64,000 bases of DNA, from NCBI GenBank assembly GCA_036877525.1, contig JAZGTH010000031.1, forward strand, positions 4,754,501 to 4,818,500. Reading direction: 5' to 3'. The notes beneath the pieces are model-generated. The model did not search any database. It saw only the letters and a list, made by a program, of their open reading frames with translations, and was not told the DNA's origin. This DNA is from Chromobotia macracanthus (taxonomy: Eukaryota; Chordata; Actinopteri; Cypriniformes; Botiidae). The stretch's first letter is position 1. Every line of letters starts with the position of its first letter. The position numbers and the translations under genes are program-made. Below, piece after piece: positions 32,501 through 42,800 of the stretch.

Positions 32501-33415
32501 TTTTTGAAATAATCAAGAAAGAAAGAACTCAAAGCTCAACCCACCTTTTCACAACATCAGCTATAAAGCTGTTTGTTTCCTCCTTGTTTGGACCCCTCTG
32601 TAAGCACACCTGTAATGGTCCTTTGCCTTCATGAAAAAATGGAAATTTAAATAACTGCTATTTAAATAAGCTATTTAAATAACCTTAACCTCCATCCCCA
32701 CAGTATACAAACCGGGTGAATGTAAGAGACTTAAAGAGTGAAGCTGTGTGTAATAAGGTTTTTAACATTTGACTTCCTGTTTGCACTTTGGTGGGAATGC
32801 CCCTCAAAGCCAAAGTCTTCCAGCTCCAATTAGTTGGCATATGGCCATGAAAATATAGCTGCTGTTTACAACTGGAAAAAGTAATGTGTGGATTCTTTGG
32901 TCACTTGGAGAGGAATATATGTTGTGCATTTAGTCTAATTCTTAATTCTCAGCCTTTGTTTGAGATACTTTTGGGGGGTTGTGTGAGAGACTGTTGAGTG
33001 TCTTTAACCTATACATTTTGTGACTAAGATGTATTGATTGGCTTGGCTATTGTATTGATTGATTGATTGGTTAAGGTCAGTTTACACCAGGGCTCAGTTC
33101 CTGTCTGCATATTTGGGCTATCATCATGGGGCTGAAGGTCAAGCTTTGTAGTTAGTGCTGTGAGAACTGGCTCAAAGCAAGACTTCAATAAGATAACAAG
33201 TAGTTATAAACAAGCTATATATTTCTTTCATAGTATGCCAAATAAAACAGAATAAACTAACTTTCAAAATCACAAAATATTCTCAGTAGTCGCATACATA
33301 GTGTGGAATAAAATCTGATAAAGAAAACACACAAAAATAAAATTAAGAATTTCACGAATCTTAAGAATTTAAGAAGAAACTCTTAAGAATTATTATAATG
33401 TTTCATAACACTTAA
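26576..33415. other. Non-coding stretch between tiam1 and sod1, first part
   Basis: No gene is recognised. A decayed repeat with many ACGTTC/GAACG motifs lies at about 27260-27540. A direct repeat (CTGTATATTAGAATCATA at 30361 and 30392) is followed by a 10-bp-arm hairpin at 30406-30429. An AT-centred palindrome is at 32270-32301. Homeodomain-like TAAT sites cluster at 31611-31660. Confidence 0.5.
32270..32301. repeat. Perfect 32-bp palindrome with AT core
   Basis: TTTTGCCAGATATAT is followed directly by its exact reverse complement around an (AT)n core. The outer GCCAG/CTGGC arms make it more than a plain AT microsatellite. Confidence 0.9.
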
Positions 33416-33690
33416 AAGGCATAGTTCAACCAAAAAAATTAAAATTCTTCCATCATTTACTCACCCTCATGTCATTCCAAACCTGTATGATTTTCTTGCT
33501 TCTGAGGAGCTTAAAAGAAGATATTTCAACATACAATGATAACCAAACAACACTGCCGCTCATTGACTTCCAATTCATGGAAAGAAAACCACTTTAACAT
33601 TTCTTAAAATACCTTATTTTACGTTCCACAGAAGAACAAATGTCATAAAGGTTGGGAATGACATGAGTAAATAATGGAAATGTTTTCATT
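33416..33690. mobile_element. MITE with long inverted ends, best copy of the 'TTTACTCACCCTCATG' family
   Basis: The left end contains CATCATTTACTCACCCTCAT then GTCATTCCAAACC. The right end contains AAGGTTGGGAATGACATGAG then TAAATAATGG, its inverse with few changes. The interior (GAAGATATTTCAACATA, CATTGACTTCCA) is typical of this cyprinid element. It is non-autonomous. Confidence 0.65.
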
Positions 33691-35963
33691 TTATTTCATT
33701 AACTTTATCACATTCCGTATTTTTCTCTTCCTCAAGCACATTGATCTAACAAGATCAGAAAATTAAGAACAGATGTTAGTAATTTAACCTAACCTGTGGA
33801 GCAAATATGTCAAACACACACACATAAATATAGGTCATGGCATGTTCATTTAAATAGACCTTCAGGTCCAGATGCTCAACATGGAATGAATGAGACCAGA
33901 GCCAACACATCCACTGTTTCAGGAACAGCCACAGAAGATGGAAGACTGCACACTAAAAGCCAAAAAGTGAAGTCTGGCTAACATATCCTTATTTTTCCTA
34001 TTTTCTGCCATAACCTGATAGCTGAGCAGAGAGAAAACTTTCTCAGGCATTAAAAAAAAGTGACCGTGGAACTGGAGAAAGTGGACCACACAGCGCTCCA
34101 ACATCACAGGGACCGATTATGTAGAGATTCTCCTTAAATAACACACATACTGCAGGGAGCAAAGGTCTGGTCTGGGGATTCTGCAGATATTTCTGCATTT
34201 ATGTATGGCATCTGACCTCTGGCCTGGCCATCTAACATTGGTTCAAAAATATCCCCATACTTAAAAAGAATCAGTGAGGAATTAAATAAATGAAGTATGG
34301 AATAATGGACAACACTAGTGAAATAAAGATCCTAGGATTAGTAGAGACAGGCTTAACCAAACAATAGGATCCTATTTCAGCCTCTACAAATTGAGAAGTC
34401 ACAAAGAGATGGGCTAAGATCTAAACATACAGCGGAAACTTTGTAACAAGGGCCAGTGATTCAATAAAAATAGTTTGTTGAAGCATAGGAAGCCCTTATG
34501 TGACATCAACATCGAACCAAAACATCTCCTTGGATGGATCGGCACTTGCCTCCTACGCTGCTTCAGGACATCCGACCGTGTTGCTAGGAAACAATGACCC
34601 CTCAGGTGGACGTAATCAGTTTAAACATTATTTCAAATTAAAGGCAGAAGCTAAATACAAACCAAGATCAAATATCATCTCGATATTATACCCTAAGCTA
34701 CCAAGAAAAGGTCTTTTAATTGTTGAATTAAAAAAACAACAATAAAAATGTAGCTTTTGGTTAAAGCAAGTATTTAGATCTAAACTTTGGGAGCTATAAA
34801 TGTTTTTATTTTAGATTTTTTTTTACAATTCTGCTTTAAGCTAAGCCTTTATTTAACCAAAATGTTTATGCATGGACATATGCAAGATATATATTTTTTA
34901 AAGTCACAGTAACCTTCATTCATCTCCACACACAATAAGTCTTTATAGGTGTCGGTATAGCTTTCTGTTCAGTCCTCGATTATAATGGTCCAAAGCACAC
35001 CCCACCTGCAGCCAGCCTAGATGAATAAAGGAATATAAGCATTCATCAGAGCAGGTCCTTTGTATAAGACTCCAGAACTTGTAGTTTGTGCTGATGTGTT
35101 GAAAGGCCCGTGACTTGTGTCTTCACGCTCCTGCGGGATGGGCAGCTTCTTCATTATTCATGGCCTGCTGATGCTATTTATACCAGCGTTTTGACTCATC
35201 ACACTCCACTGACTCTGTCTGCTGCTGAAAATGTGTTCAAGTGAGAGCCGTAATTGCACTTCCTCAAAACATTTAAAGGTCTTTAATGCTGTTCCTACTT
35301 GATGCAATAAGAGAGGGCAGAAAAAAACCGATTAGCAGCATTAAAATATAACAGCCATATTTTAAGTAATTTCCCTATATTTATATTTTTAAACTGACTT
35401 AAACTGACCGATTTCAAACTGGACATAATGTTTGTTTAACTGTGAAACTCTGTTGGTTGCAGGTTTTCACTCTCTGGGGATCTGAAGAATCTGGTTTCCT
35501 CTGGAGAGGAAACTAAAAATGCCAAGTTTTGTCACATGCGAGGCTGCCCCATTAAAACAGAAAGAGGTTTTGGAGCATGTAATTTCAGCAGCCATCCGCA
35601 GGCCATCTGTGAAAGCTGGCCTGCGGCTGGAGCAGCTGTTTAATAGCAGTATCAAATATAGTTTCATGTCAAGGGCATGACCACCCACTTCAAAATCATA
35701 TTCAACGAACAACAATGACTTCAAACTCAAGAATCTTTAAACTCTGATGGGTCGTATTGATGTATTTTTATGATTCACCATGCACAATGAAATGCTTACG
35801 AACAGCTCACTGGTAAAATCTGTGATAAAAACATTTTATAGCTTTAAACTAAATAGAAAGCACAGAGTTTATGATTAAAAATCTTATGAACTTTTAAACG
35901 TGTCAAACTTTCTGAAATTGTCTTGATGGCACATTTGGGCTTTGTAGGCAGTAACGTGAACAT
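33691..35963. other. Non-coding stretch between tiam1 and sod1, second part
   Basis: The ORFs here are short and lack any domain pattern. I recognise no RNA gene or repeat. Confidence 0.5.
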
Positions 35964-35978
35964 GGCGCCATCTAGTGG
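35964..35978 (-). promoter_or_regulatory. CTCF consensus site, pointing left
   Basis: On the minus strand the sequence is CCACTAGATGGCGCC, which fits all 15 positions of the vertebrate CTCF core CCASYAGRKGGCRSY. It lies about 150 bp beyond the sod1 poly(A) signal, at the boundary with the tiam1 side. A partner facing the other way is at 48966-48980. Occupancy is not shown by sequence alone. Confidence 0.6.
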
Positions 35979-35984
35979 TATAAC

Positions 35985-36037
35985 TTAAGTAATGATCTCT
36001 CCAGGCTCTAGAATTGACTGGAGAGATCATTACTTAA
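35985..36037. repeat. Perfect 20-bp inverted repeat with a 13-nt loop
   Basis: Arm 35985-36004 (TTAAGTAATGATCTCTCCAG) is exactly the reverse complement of arm 36018-36037; the loop is GCTCTAGAATTGA. It lies 6 bp from the CTCF motif and about 90 bp downstream of the sod1 poly(A) signal. It could be a small fold-back element or a hairpin in read-through RNA. Confidence 0.9.
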
Positions 36038-36125
36038 ACCTGTTTTTACACTTCCTTAAATATTTACCAGTGTAACCATGTTTATTTTAACAACACACAA
36101 CCACACACAAACAGTAAATTGACCG

Positions 36126-36131
36126 TTTATT
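36126..36131 (-). promoter_or_regulatory. sod1 poly(A) signal AATAAA
   Basis: TTTATT on the plus strand reads AATAAA on the minus strand, about 240 nt after the sod1 stop codon. This gives a 3' UTR of about 260 nt, a normal size for the gene. Confidence 0.65.
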
Positions 36132-36368
36132 GAATAAAGCAGAAGTCAGTGTAACTTGAACATCACTTTGCAGATTTGAGACAGATGGCACCTACCTAGC
36201 ACACATACAGAAGTGTACTGCAAAAACCCTGGGTAGAGTACAAGTAAACTATTTTCTACGCATTAACTTGCAAAAATAGAAATGTATCTTTAATGGACTA
36301 AGTGCTTACAGGAGGCATCCACATTGGTCATCAATATTTCTAAAGTGGCTCTGGTGTTACACAGGGCT

Positions 36369-38675
36369 TCACTGGGTGATGCCTATAACACCACAGGCCA
36401 GACGGCCTCCAGCGTTGCCAGTTTTAAAACTTTCCTCATTGCCACCTTTACCCAAGTCATCTTCCTTCTCATGGATCTAGAGCAGAACATACACAAGTGT
36501 AAGTCTGTTAACAGAACACGGGTATTATGATAAGTTTTATTTAGTGTATATAGATAGATCCTTTGAATTGGTTTAATTTTACGTTTTCGCACCCAAGCTT
36601 TTCATATACCATATTTAGCTTGCCTTCATTTTTGTTTAAGCGTTTGCATGAAATTTTAAATATTGAGTATCAAGCTAATTTCTGGTCTTTTTTCTTTTTA
36701 GCTAAAGTCATTGCAATGTATTTAAACGGACTCATTAATGATTTATACAGAAATACGCTCTGCTTGCGTATCTTGAATGAGGACCATGATTTGAACAAAA
36801 TCTGCGAACAAATCGCTCAAATCTTCTCTAATTTTTTTAGTGGTCTGATATTAAACAGTAACATAGTGGCTTTAGATGTACCACTTAAGCATTGCACAAG
36901 GTTTACATTACTTGTTAAATGACTGGTAATACAACATTACATCTGTGTTAACACCAACATCAGGCTCACACAACAAGCTATTCATTGCAAACTGGGACAT
37001 TATTGTCAGATACATAATGCTGTATAGTACAGTCAGATTCTTACCACCATGGTTCTCCCGATGATGGAGTGCGGCCCTGTCAGCGTCAAAATTTTGTCCA
37101 AAATGTTGATTTTTGCAACACCATTAGCACCAGCGGTCACATTACCAAGATCCCCAACATGTCTGAGGTACATTACAGTAATGACATCACATATCTGCTT
37201 GAACACAGCTCTCATTTACATTTACACAAGATACTACATGCAGTGTGCTTTATCTAAAAAATTAAACCTCATGAAACTGTAAACCTTTTGATGCACAAAA
37301 ATGGATCTAAGACTTTTAATGATTTTACAACATTTGTTACACGACAGCTACACCATGAGAAACTCACCTGATTTCATCACTGGGTCCACCATGAGTCTTA
37401 TTGTGAGGGTTGAAGTGCGGTCCAGCACTAATGCAGCCTGCATGCAACACACAGGAAACAAACTAAATGTTATTTAATGCACGTCTGTGCTCATGTCTGA
37501 AATCAATAATAATCATAACGCATTTTTTGGATAATATCAAAGAACACTCTTTTCCGACCTCTTTGTTAGACCCTCACAAAGAAGGTTAAGACTTGGTTAA
37601 AATATCTATGGCTTTAAAGTCTACAGTAGCAACTGACTTTAAAGGGTCAGTGTGTAAAATTTAAAGGCAAGTGTGCTCACCATTTGTGTTGTCTCCAAAG
37701 GCATGAACGTGAAATCCATGTTCTCCCGGTGTCAGACCAGTAATTTCACCAGAGACCTTTACTGGTGCTTTAGCATCCTAAAACACACACATCTCTCATT
37801 GTTTAACTAGAGTTCCCCATTATTATGACTAAACAGATGCATTGACATCTCAACATAACAGATAAGCTGTGACAATGAAGAATGATTTGACAGGCTACTA
37901 TAACCAACTTTAAGTTGTATTTAACACTGAATGAATGAAACGCTTGTTTCTCCAGGCGAGTGCAGTGTGAAACAGACTGGGCTGAGACCTGAGCAAAATG
38001 ACTCGACAAACTCTTCGCTCTCTGCCTTTTATTTTGGCAGATCTTTGGATCAAGCCGATGACATCTTTAACCTCCCTGCTTCCATTTCACTTCTGCTTTA
38101 CATTTACACTTAAAAGCTTTACATTTAATCTCGGATCGGATTTACACTTTTCACTCTTCTGGGGATAAATGATTAGTATGTGCGCGCACGGGGGCGTTGA
38201 CTATACGTCGACCTGCGACCATATCAAAGGTCATTTTAGGGCTATTTTAAATGTATTTACGTACTTTTGGGCACTTATTTATCCACAATGTACTAATATA
38301 ACGCATTCAGTATTACTAAAATAAGGACTAAAATGTAACATTTCTGATTGTACAGCAGGCCACTGAAGTTCATTAGCCGGTTTAGCCATAAACACAAATG
38401 ATCTCGCATTATTGCAATGATTGTCATGCAAGTAAAAAGCAATTGCACTTATGCACAATAAAATCTAATTTGCGGACTGTAGATATATATCTCATATAGT
38501 GTAAAATGGTGTAAAAGAGCTCGAGTCGTGGTTGCAGGCTAGCTATAACGTCAGAAGGTCATAAGAAAACAGTTATGCACACATCAAAATGCACCATGTT
38601 TACCTCTTGGTCGAAATAAACTGTGCCGGTCACTTCACCGGTACCTTTGAGCACGCAAACCGCTTTCGACGCCAT
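36369..38675 (-). CDS. sod1: Cu/Zn superoxide dismutase, complete, 5 exons
   Basis: Sod1 converts superoxide to hydrogen peroxide and oxygen, mainly in the cytosol. Coding exons: 38675-38604, 37777-37681, 37437-37368, 37162-37045, 36476-36369 (stop TGA). They join to 465 nt, 154 residues plus stop, the usual fish length. It begins MASKAVCVLKGTGEVTG. Copper ligands are H47, H49, H64 and H121. Zinc ligands are H64, H72, H81 and D84. The disulfide pair C58-C147 and active-site R144 are all present. Signature GFHVHAFGDNTNGC spans the exon 2/3 join and GNAGGRLACGVIG is near the end. Five exons match the vertebrate layout. The gene lies between tiam1 and scaf4 as in human, but its strand relative to them is reversed. 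Confidence 0.98.
36477..38603 (-). other. sod1 introns
   Basis: The four introns are 37778-38603, 37438-37680, 37163-37367 and 36477-37044, all GT/AG on the minus strand (coding exons lie between them). The ORF of 119 codons at 36563-36922 on the plus strand lies in the last intron and shows no family feature. I see no nested gene. Confidence 0.8.
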
Positions 38676-38820
38676 GCTTCCTTTACGACTATCACAAAAG
38701 CTGACGTCATTTAATGAGAGGAGGAGCCTGAACTGAACTGTCCAATGAGGGCGCAGAACACCCGGGGTAATCTGATTGGTTCAAAGTCATACCACGTGAA
38801 GTCGACCTTTATTTCCAGCT
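38676..38820 (-). promoter_or_regulatory. sod1 promoter region
   Basis: Upstream of the ATG, the palindromic CRE/ATF site TGACGTCA is at 38702-38709. A CCAAT box on the gene strand is at 38775-38779 (ATTGG on plus) and an E-box CACGTG at 38793-38798. The CRE is only about 27 bp from the ATG, so it may lie in the 5' UTR or very near the start of transcription. I see no clear TATA box. The scaf4 3' end is a few hundred bases further right, so the promoter is short. Confidence 0.55.
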
Positions 38821-39854
38821 GGAAATTTAAGATATATAATAATGTACGTAAAAGCAAATTACGTACGTAATGTCCTTGCTTTCTGAGGTATTTTATTATT
38901 TTATATACTGACCCATTGGTACTACAGGCCCATGAAGAACTTTGTTGGAAAGATCTTTGTGATCGACGTCACACATGGTCACATGATCTTCTCTAACGTC
39001 ACACACCAGGAACCCGCATTACATTTCAATTTTATAACTTCAAATATGCAAATCTATAAATATAAATATGCCTACGTCCTTCTTAAACCATAATGACTCA
39101 TTTGTGACTATTGCCACAAAATAAAATACAACAACTCAGAGGCAAATTGGTTGTATTGGGCATAAGGCTCAGAAAACATTGGTTTTGGTTCTGTTTATTC
39201 ATTACCAGCTTTTAAACTTGATAACCTTACTACCAGAATTACCAGCACAAACTTATCAAAGACACTGGGGTTAAAGGCAGCAACTTGCATACACATCAGT
39301 TCATTCATTTAGTATGAAAATATTTTATTAAAACCAAATCCCTATCGCTGAAATATTTGAAGTTCCTACCTCCAGAAACTTAAAAACGATAAAAACATCT
39401 TATTTCTTGTACGTTGTAAACATTAAGTTAAAAACATTACAGCAGGGGTCTTAATATCTTATTTTAGTCAATGTTTCCATTATTGAAACTTAACAGGGAT
39501 ATAATTGAGAAAACAGAAACGTCAGGTCAAAATCTACAAACATTATTCGAGTAATGTTAGCATATTTACAGCAGAATTTAAATCTTTTTTTTTCTTTGTT
39601 TTCATACTACAGGTGGGACAATAATTCACAAGGCAACGCTCCATGTTTGCCCAAGACGCCTAATAAAATTAACTTCTGAATATCTTGGTTTGTGCTGAAG
39701 AACCAAGCATCACAAATATAAAGCATCCGAACAGGTGGAGTAACGCTGCTTTGTTGTGTTTTTACAGCCTGCAGTATTCAAGATTCGCACTGACATGGGG
39801 AAAGCTTACAATGTCTTTGACTCAGAGACACTTAACGTATATAAATAGAGCCCT
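38821..39854 (-). other. scaf4 3' UTR and spacer to the sod1 promoter
   Basis: Downstream of the scaf4 stop the minus strand offers AATAAA at 39324-39329 and 39194-39199 (TTTATT on plus), either of which could end the transcript. Beyond that, further CRE-like half sites (GACGTCAC near 38964, AACGTCAC near 38996) belong to the sod1 upstream side. No other gene is seen. Confidence 0.5.
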
Positions 39855-42800
39855 CTATGACTCTTCAGTGTGTGTTTGTTGGACAAGTTTGTTCTCTGTT
39901 ATAGGTTCTGAGGCATTTGAGTCTGCTATGGCTTCAGGAAGTTCGTTAGCAGAGTTTGCTTTGAGCTCGTTGGTATCTGTTGGAAGTTTCTCACTGGGTT
40001 CTTCACTTAAGTGGCCCAGTCGATCAAGTCTGTCGTCTTTATCCCAGCGTGTGCTTCTCTCTCGAGTCCCTGGTTCTCGGTCTCTGCTCCGTGCTGAGCG
40101 CCTGCTCTGGTCCTCACCTTCCTTTCCTCGCTCTCGATCCCTCTCCCCTTCTGGACTTCTCCTCCAATCCCGTCGTTCCCGCTCTCTTTCCCAACCCCCT
40201 TGTTTTTCGGGTTCTTCGTGCCAGCCCCCAAATCGCTCTCGATTTTGGGAACCTTCTGACCTCTCCCCACCGTGACCTTCCCCAAAAGGACGGCGCCCTC
40301 CGAACCAATCTTGCTCCCGATCTCTGCCCCTCCCTAACCCAGGGCGCTCACCCCTGAATGATCTTCCCTCATGATCATTAGGCCCATCTGGTCTCGGACC
40401 ACTGGGTCTCATGAAGGAAGGTCCAGGGGGAGGGAAGCGGCCCCTGGTGCTGTGGGGAGGGGGTGGCATGGCGAAGCCCCTTGGTGGAGGCTCACGGTGC
40501 ATCATTTGAGGTGGACCCCTGGGTGGCATCATCTGTGGGGGGACGGGCGGCATACCAGGCCGAGGCGGCGGAATGGAGAAGCGCTGCATGTGTGGGGGTG
40601 GCATCCCTGGGGGCCTCTGTAGAGGCATTAGACCTGGCCTTGAACCTAGAAGACCAGGCGGTGAGTGCATGCCCATCCCTGGTGGACCTCCAGGAGGCAC
40701 CTGGTTTCCTGCAGAGTATGAAACCACCAATTAAAACATTAAATTACTACATAACCAGAGCAGTTAAGCTGGTAAAATTTTTTGTATTTGACACTGAGAT
40801 AAATAAATCTTATTGTAGATGCTGAGATTCACCTGAGTTGAACCCATCTGCTCCATCACTGTTGATTCTTGCTGGATCACTTGACAAGTCTTCAGCTGAG
40901 CCGCCAACTACAAATGAATTGTGGGAAAAATCAGCTCAATGTTGCTGACAAGGCCACAGATTAAAACTACACAGACTCAATTGTGATGTCCACAGAAATG
41001 AAAGTAACTATAGTAAATATAGTGAAAACTGCCCACATTTATGTCATACCTGGAGTCATGCTGATCCCTGCTGTAGGTGGAGGTCCAGCAGTGCCCATAG
41101 GCGGCATGGCACCAGGAGGAAGAAATCCTGAAGAATAACCCACAAAATATACAGTCTGTTAAAGATTAAAGCACTGGGTACAAAGAGCCATAGTGATAGC
41201 CATTTGATAGCCATAGTGTTGCTATGGCTACACGTAGAGCTGTACCTGGAGGCATATGCATGGGGTTAAAGCCTGGTCTTATAAAGGGGCCTGGGGGTGG
41301 GGGAACACCTGGTGGGAACGATGGAGGTGGTATATTCATTGATCCTGGGAATCCTGGCGGTGGAACACCGACTGCTCCTATTGACTGGACAGGAGGAACC
41401 TGAGGCTGAAGGAAAAAGGTAGGTCATGACAGAACTGTGCATAATCACATTATTTCAAACCCAAGTAAAGAAGCAAAACACAACCTAATAGGTTAAACAG
41501 TGTTTTTTTCAGGGAAAAAGTTAATTTTGACAATGTTAGTTTAGTAACTAGTTGCAAGAAAACTTTGACCAATATAAAAGCACAAGTTGTACCGCAATAG
41601 TACCTGCACAGGTACTATTGCGGGCGTCTCCTCCACCTTTCCCACTTCAGGCCTGCCATTCTGAGACTCTTCTGCTTTCTCCAGCTCAGTCTGAGAGCCT
41701 TTCCACTCTGCAAATCGACAAATGAGAAAAGCATATGCTAAATAAAAGCGATGTCTCCTCAATGCCTAGAGAAACCAGTAGCAAAGGGCAACAGTCTACC
41801 TGGTGCAAGAGAGTCAGGATCAAGCATCCCTCCTTCTCTGAACACATCCAGGTCCTCCTGTCTGACCTTGGACCATGGTATGTAGGTCACACCCAACTCC
41901 ACATCCCAGTACTGCTTTAAATCTGATTTAATCCCCTTATTTAGAGCCCAGGCAATCTGGGAAACATACCAATGCATAATTGACAGAAATAGTTTTAATA
42001 TTCATAGGTGCTATATTCTAAACTTAGGCTAAATGCTGTACAATTGTCTCAATATCACATGCATTATGCATGAGCTAAGGCTAGTAACAAATAGGGGTGT
42101 AACGATATACAGATTCCACAGTTTGGTTCATATCACTGTTTTTGAGCCACGATTTGATTTCTGTATTGTTTGTTTTGCAACACATATTATTTAAAAGCAG
42201 TTTAACAAAGAACAGTGTCTTACAAACCCTCCAGTAAACCAGTCATAGGCCTATGTCATATTATACATTATTACACTACACACACTTGTTTCACAGCACA
42301 TTGTGCTGCAATTGTGTGTCCATTTATATTTGTAATTGCTTTTGGTATACACTTTCAGAAATATGCCATTCATGACAACTATGGTTAGCATTGACAACTA
42401 ACTGCAAAGTAGTGTTAAATGTAGGCATTTTAAAGTTGTGAAAATGCATTGAATATATTAACAGATTGCCCTGACAGACAACCTTTTCTAACTTTCTTAC
42501 TGCAGTAGTCATAATGCAGTATATTAAAAACAGACAATATGTATAAAGAAAGACATATTGAGAAGAGTAGATCCATAAATGTGACATGCTGTAAGGTGAT
42601 GATCATGGAGTCTGATTTAATTCTCTCATTAAAGTGTTGTTGAATTATGAGCGCACAGTCATCGCTTTAGTGCCGTGCACTACACTGATTTTATAAGCAA
42701 CTGATCGTTTTGTCTCAACTCGCTTAAAGTGCAGAAAACTTTAAAATAGCAATCTACGTTCAGAATAAGTATGAACAAGAGGTGCACAGGAGTGAGAGAG

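Noticed and set aside
34500..34745. 81-codon plus-strand ORF upstream of sod1
   Set aside because: No recognised family and no signals for a start or splice; treated as chance.
36563..36922. 119-codon plus-strand ORF inside the last sod1 intron
   Set aside because: The translation is Phe/Leu/Ile-rich without any motif, the DNA is AT-rich, and no splice or promoter signals support it.
39685..40825. Several plus-strand ORFs, up to 196 codons, opposite the last scaf4 exon
   Set aside because: They are shadows of the Arg/Pro-rich scaf4 coding sequence on the minus strand; their Ser/Leu-rich translation reflects the complementary codons.
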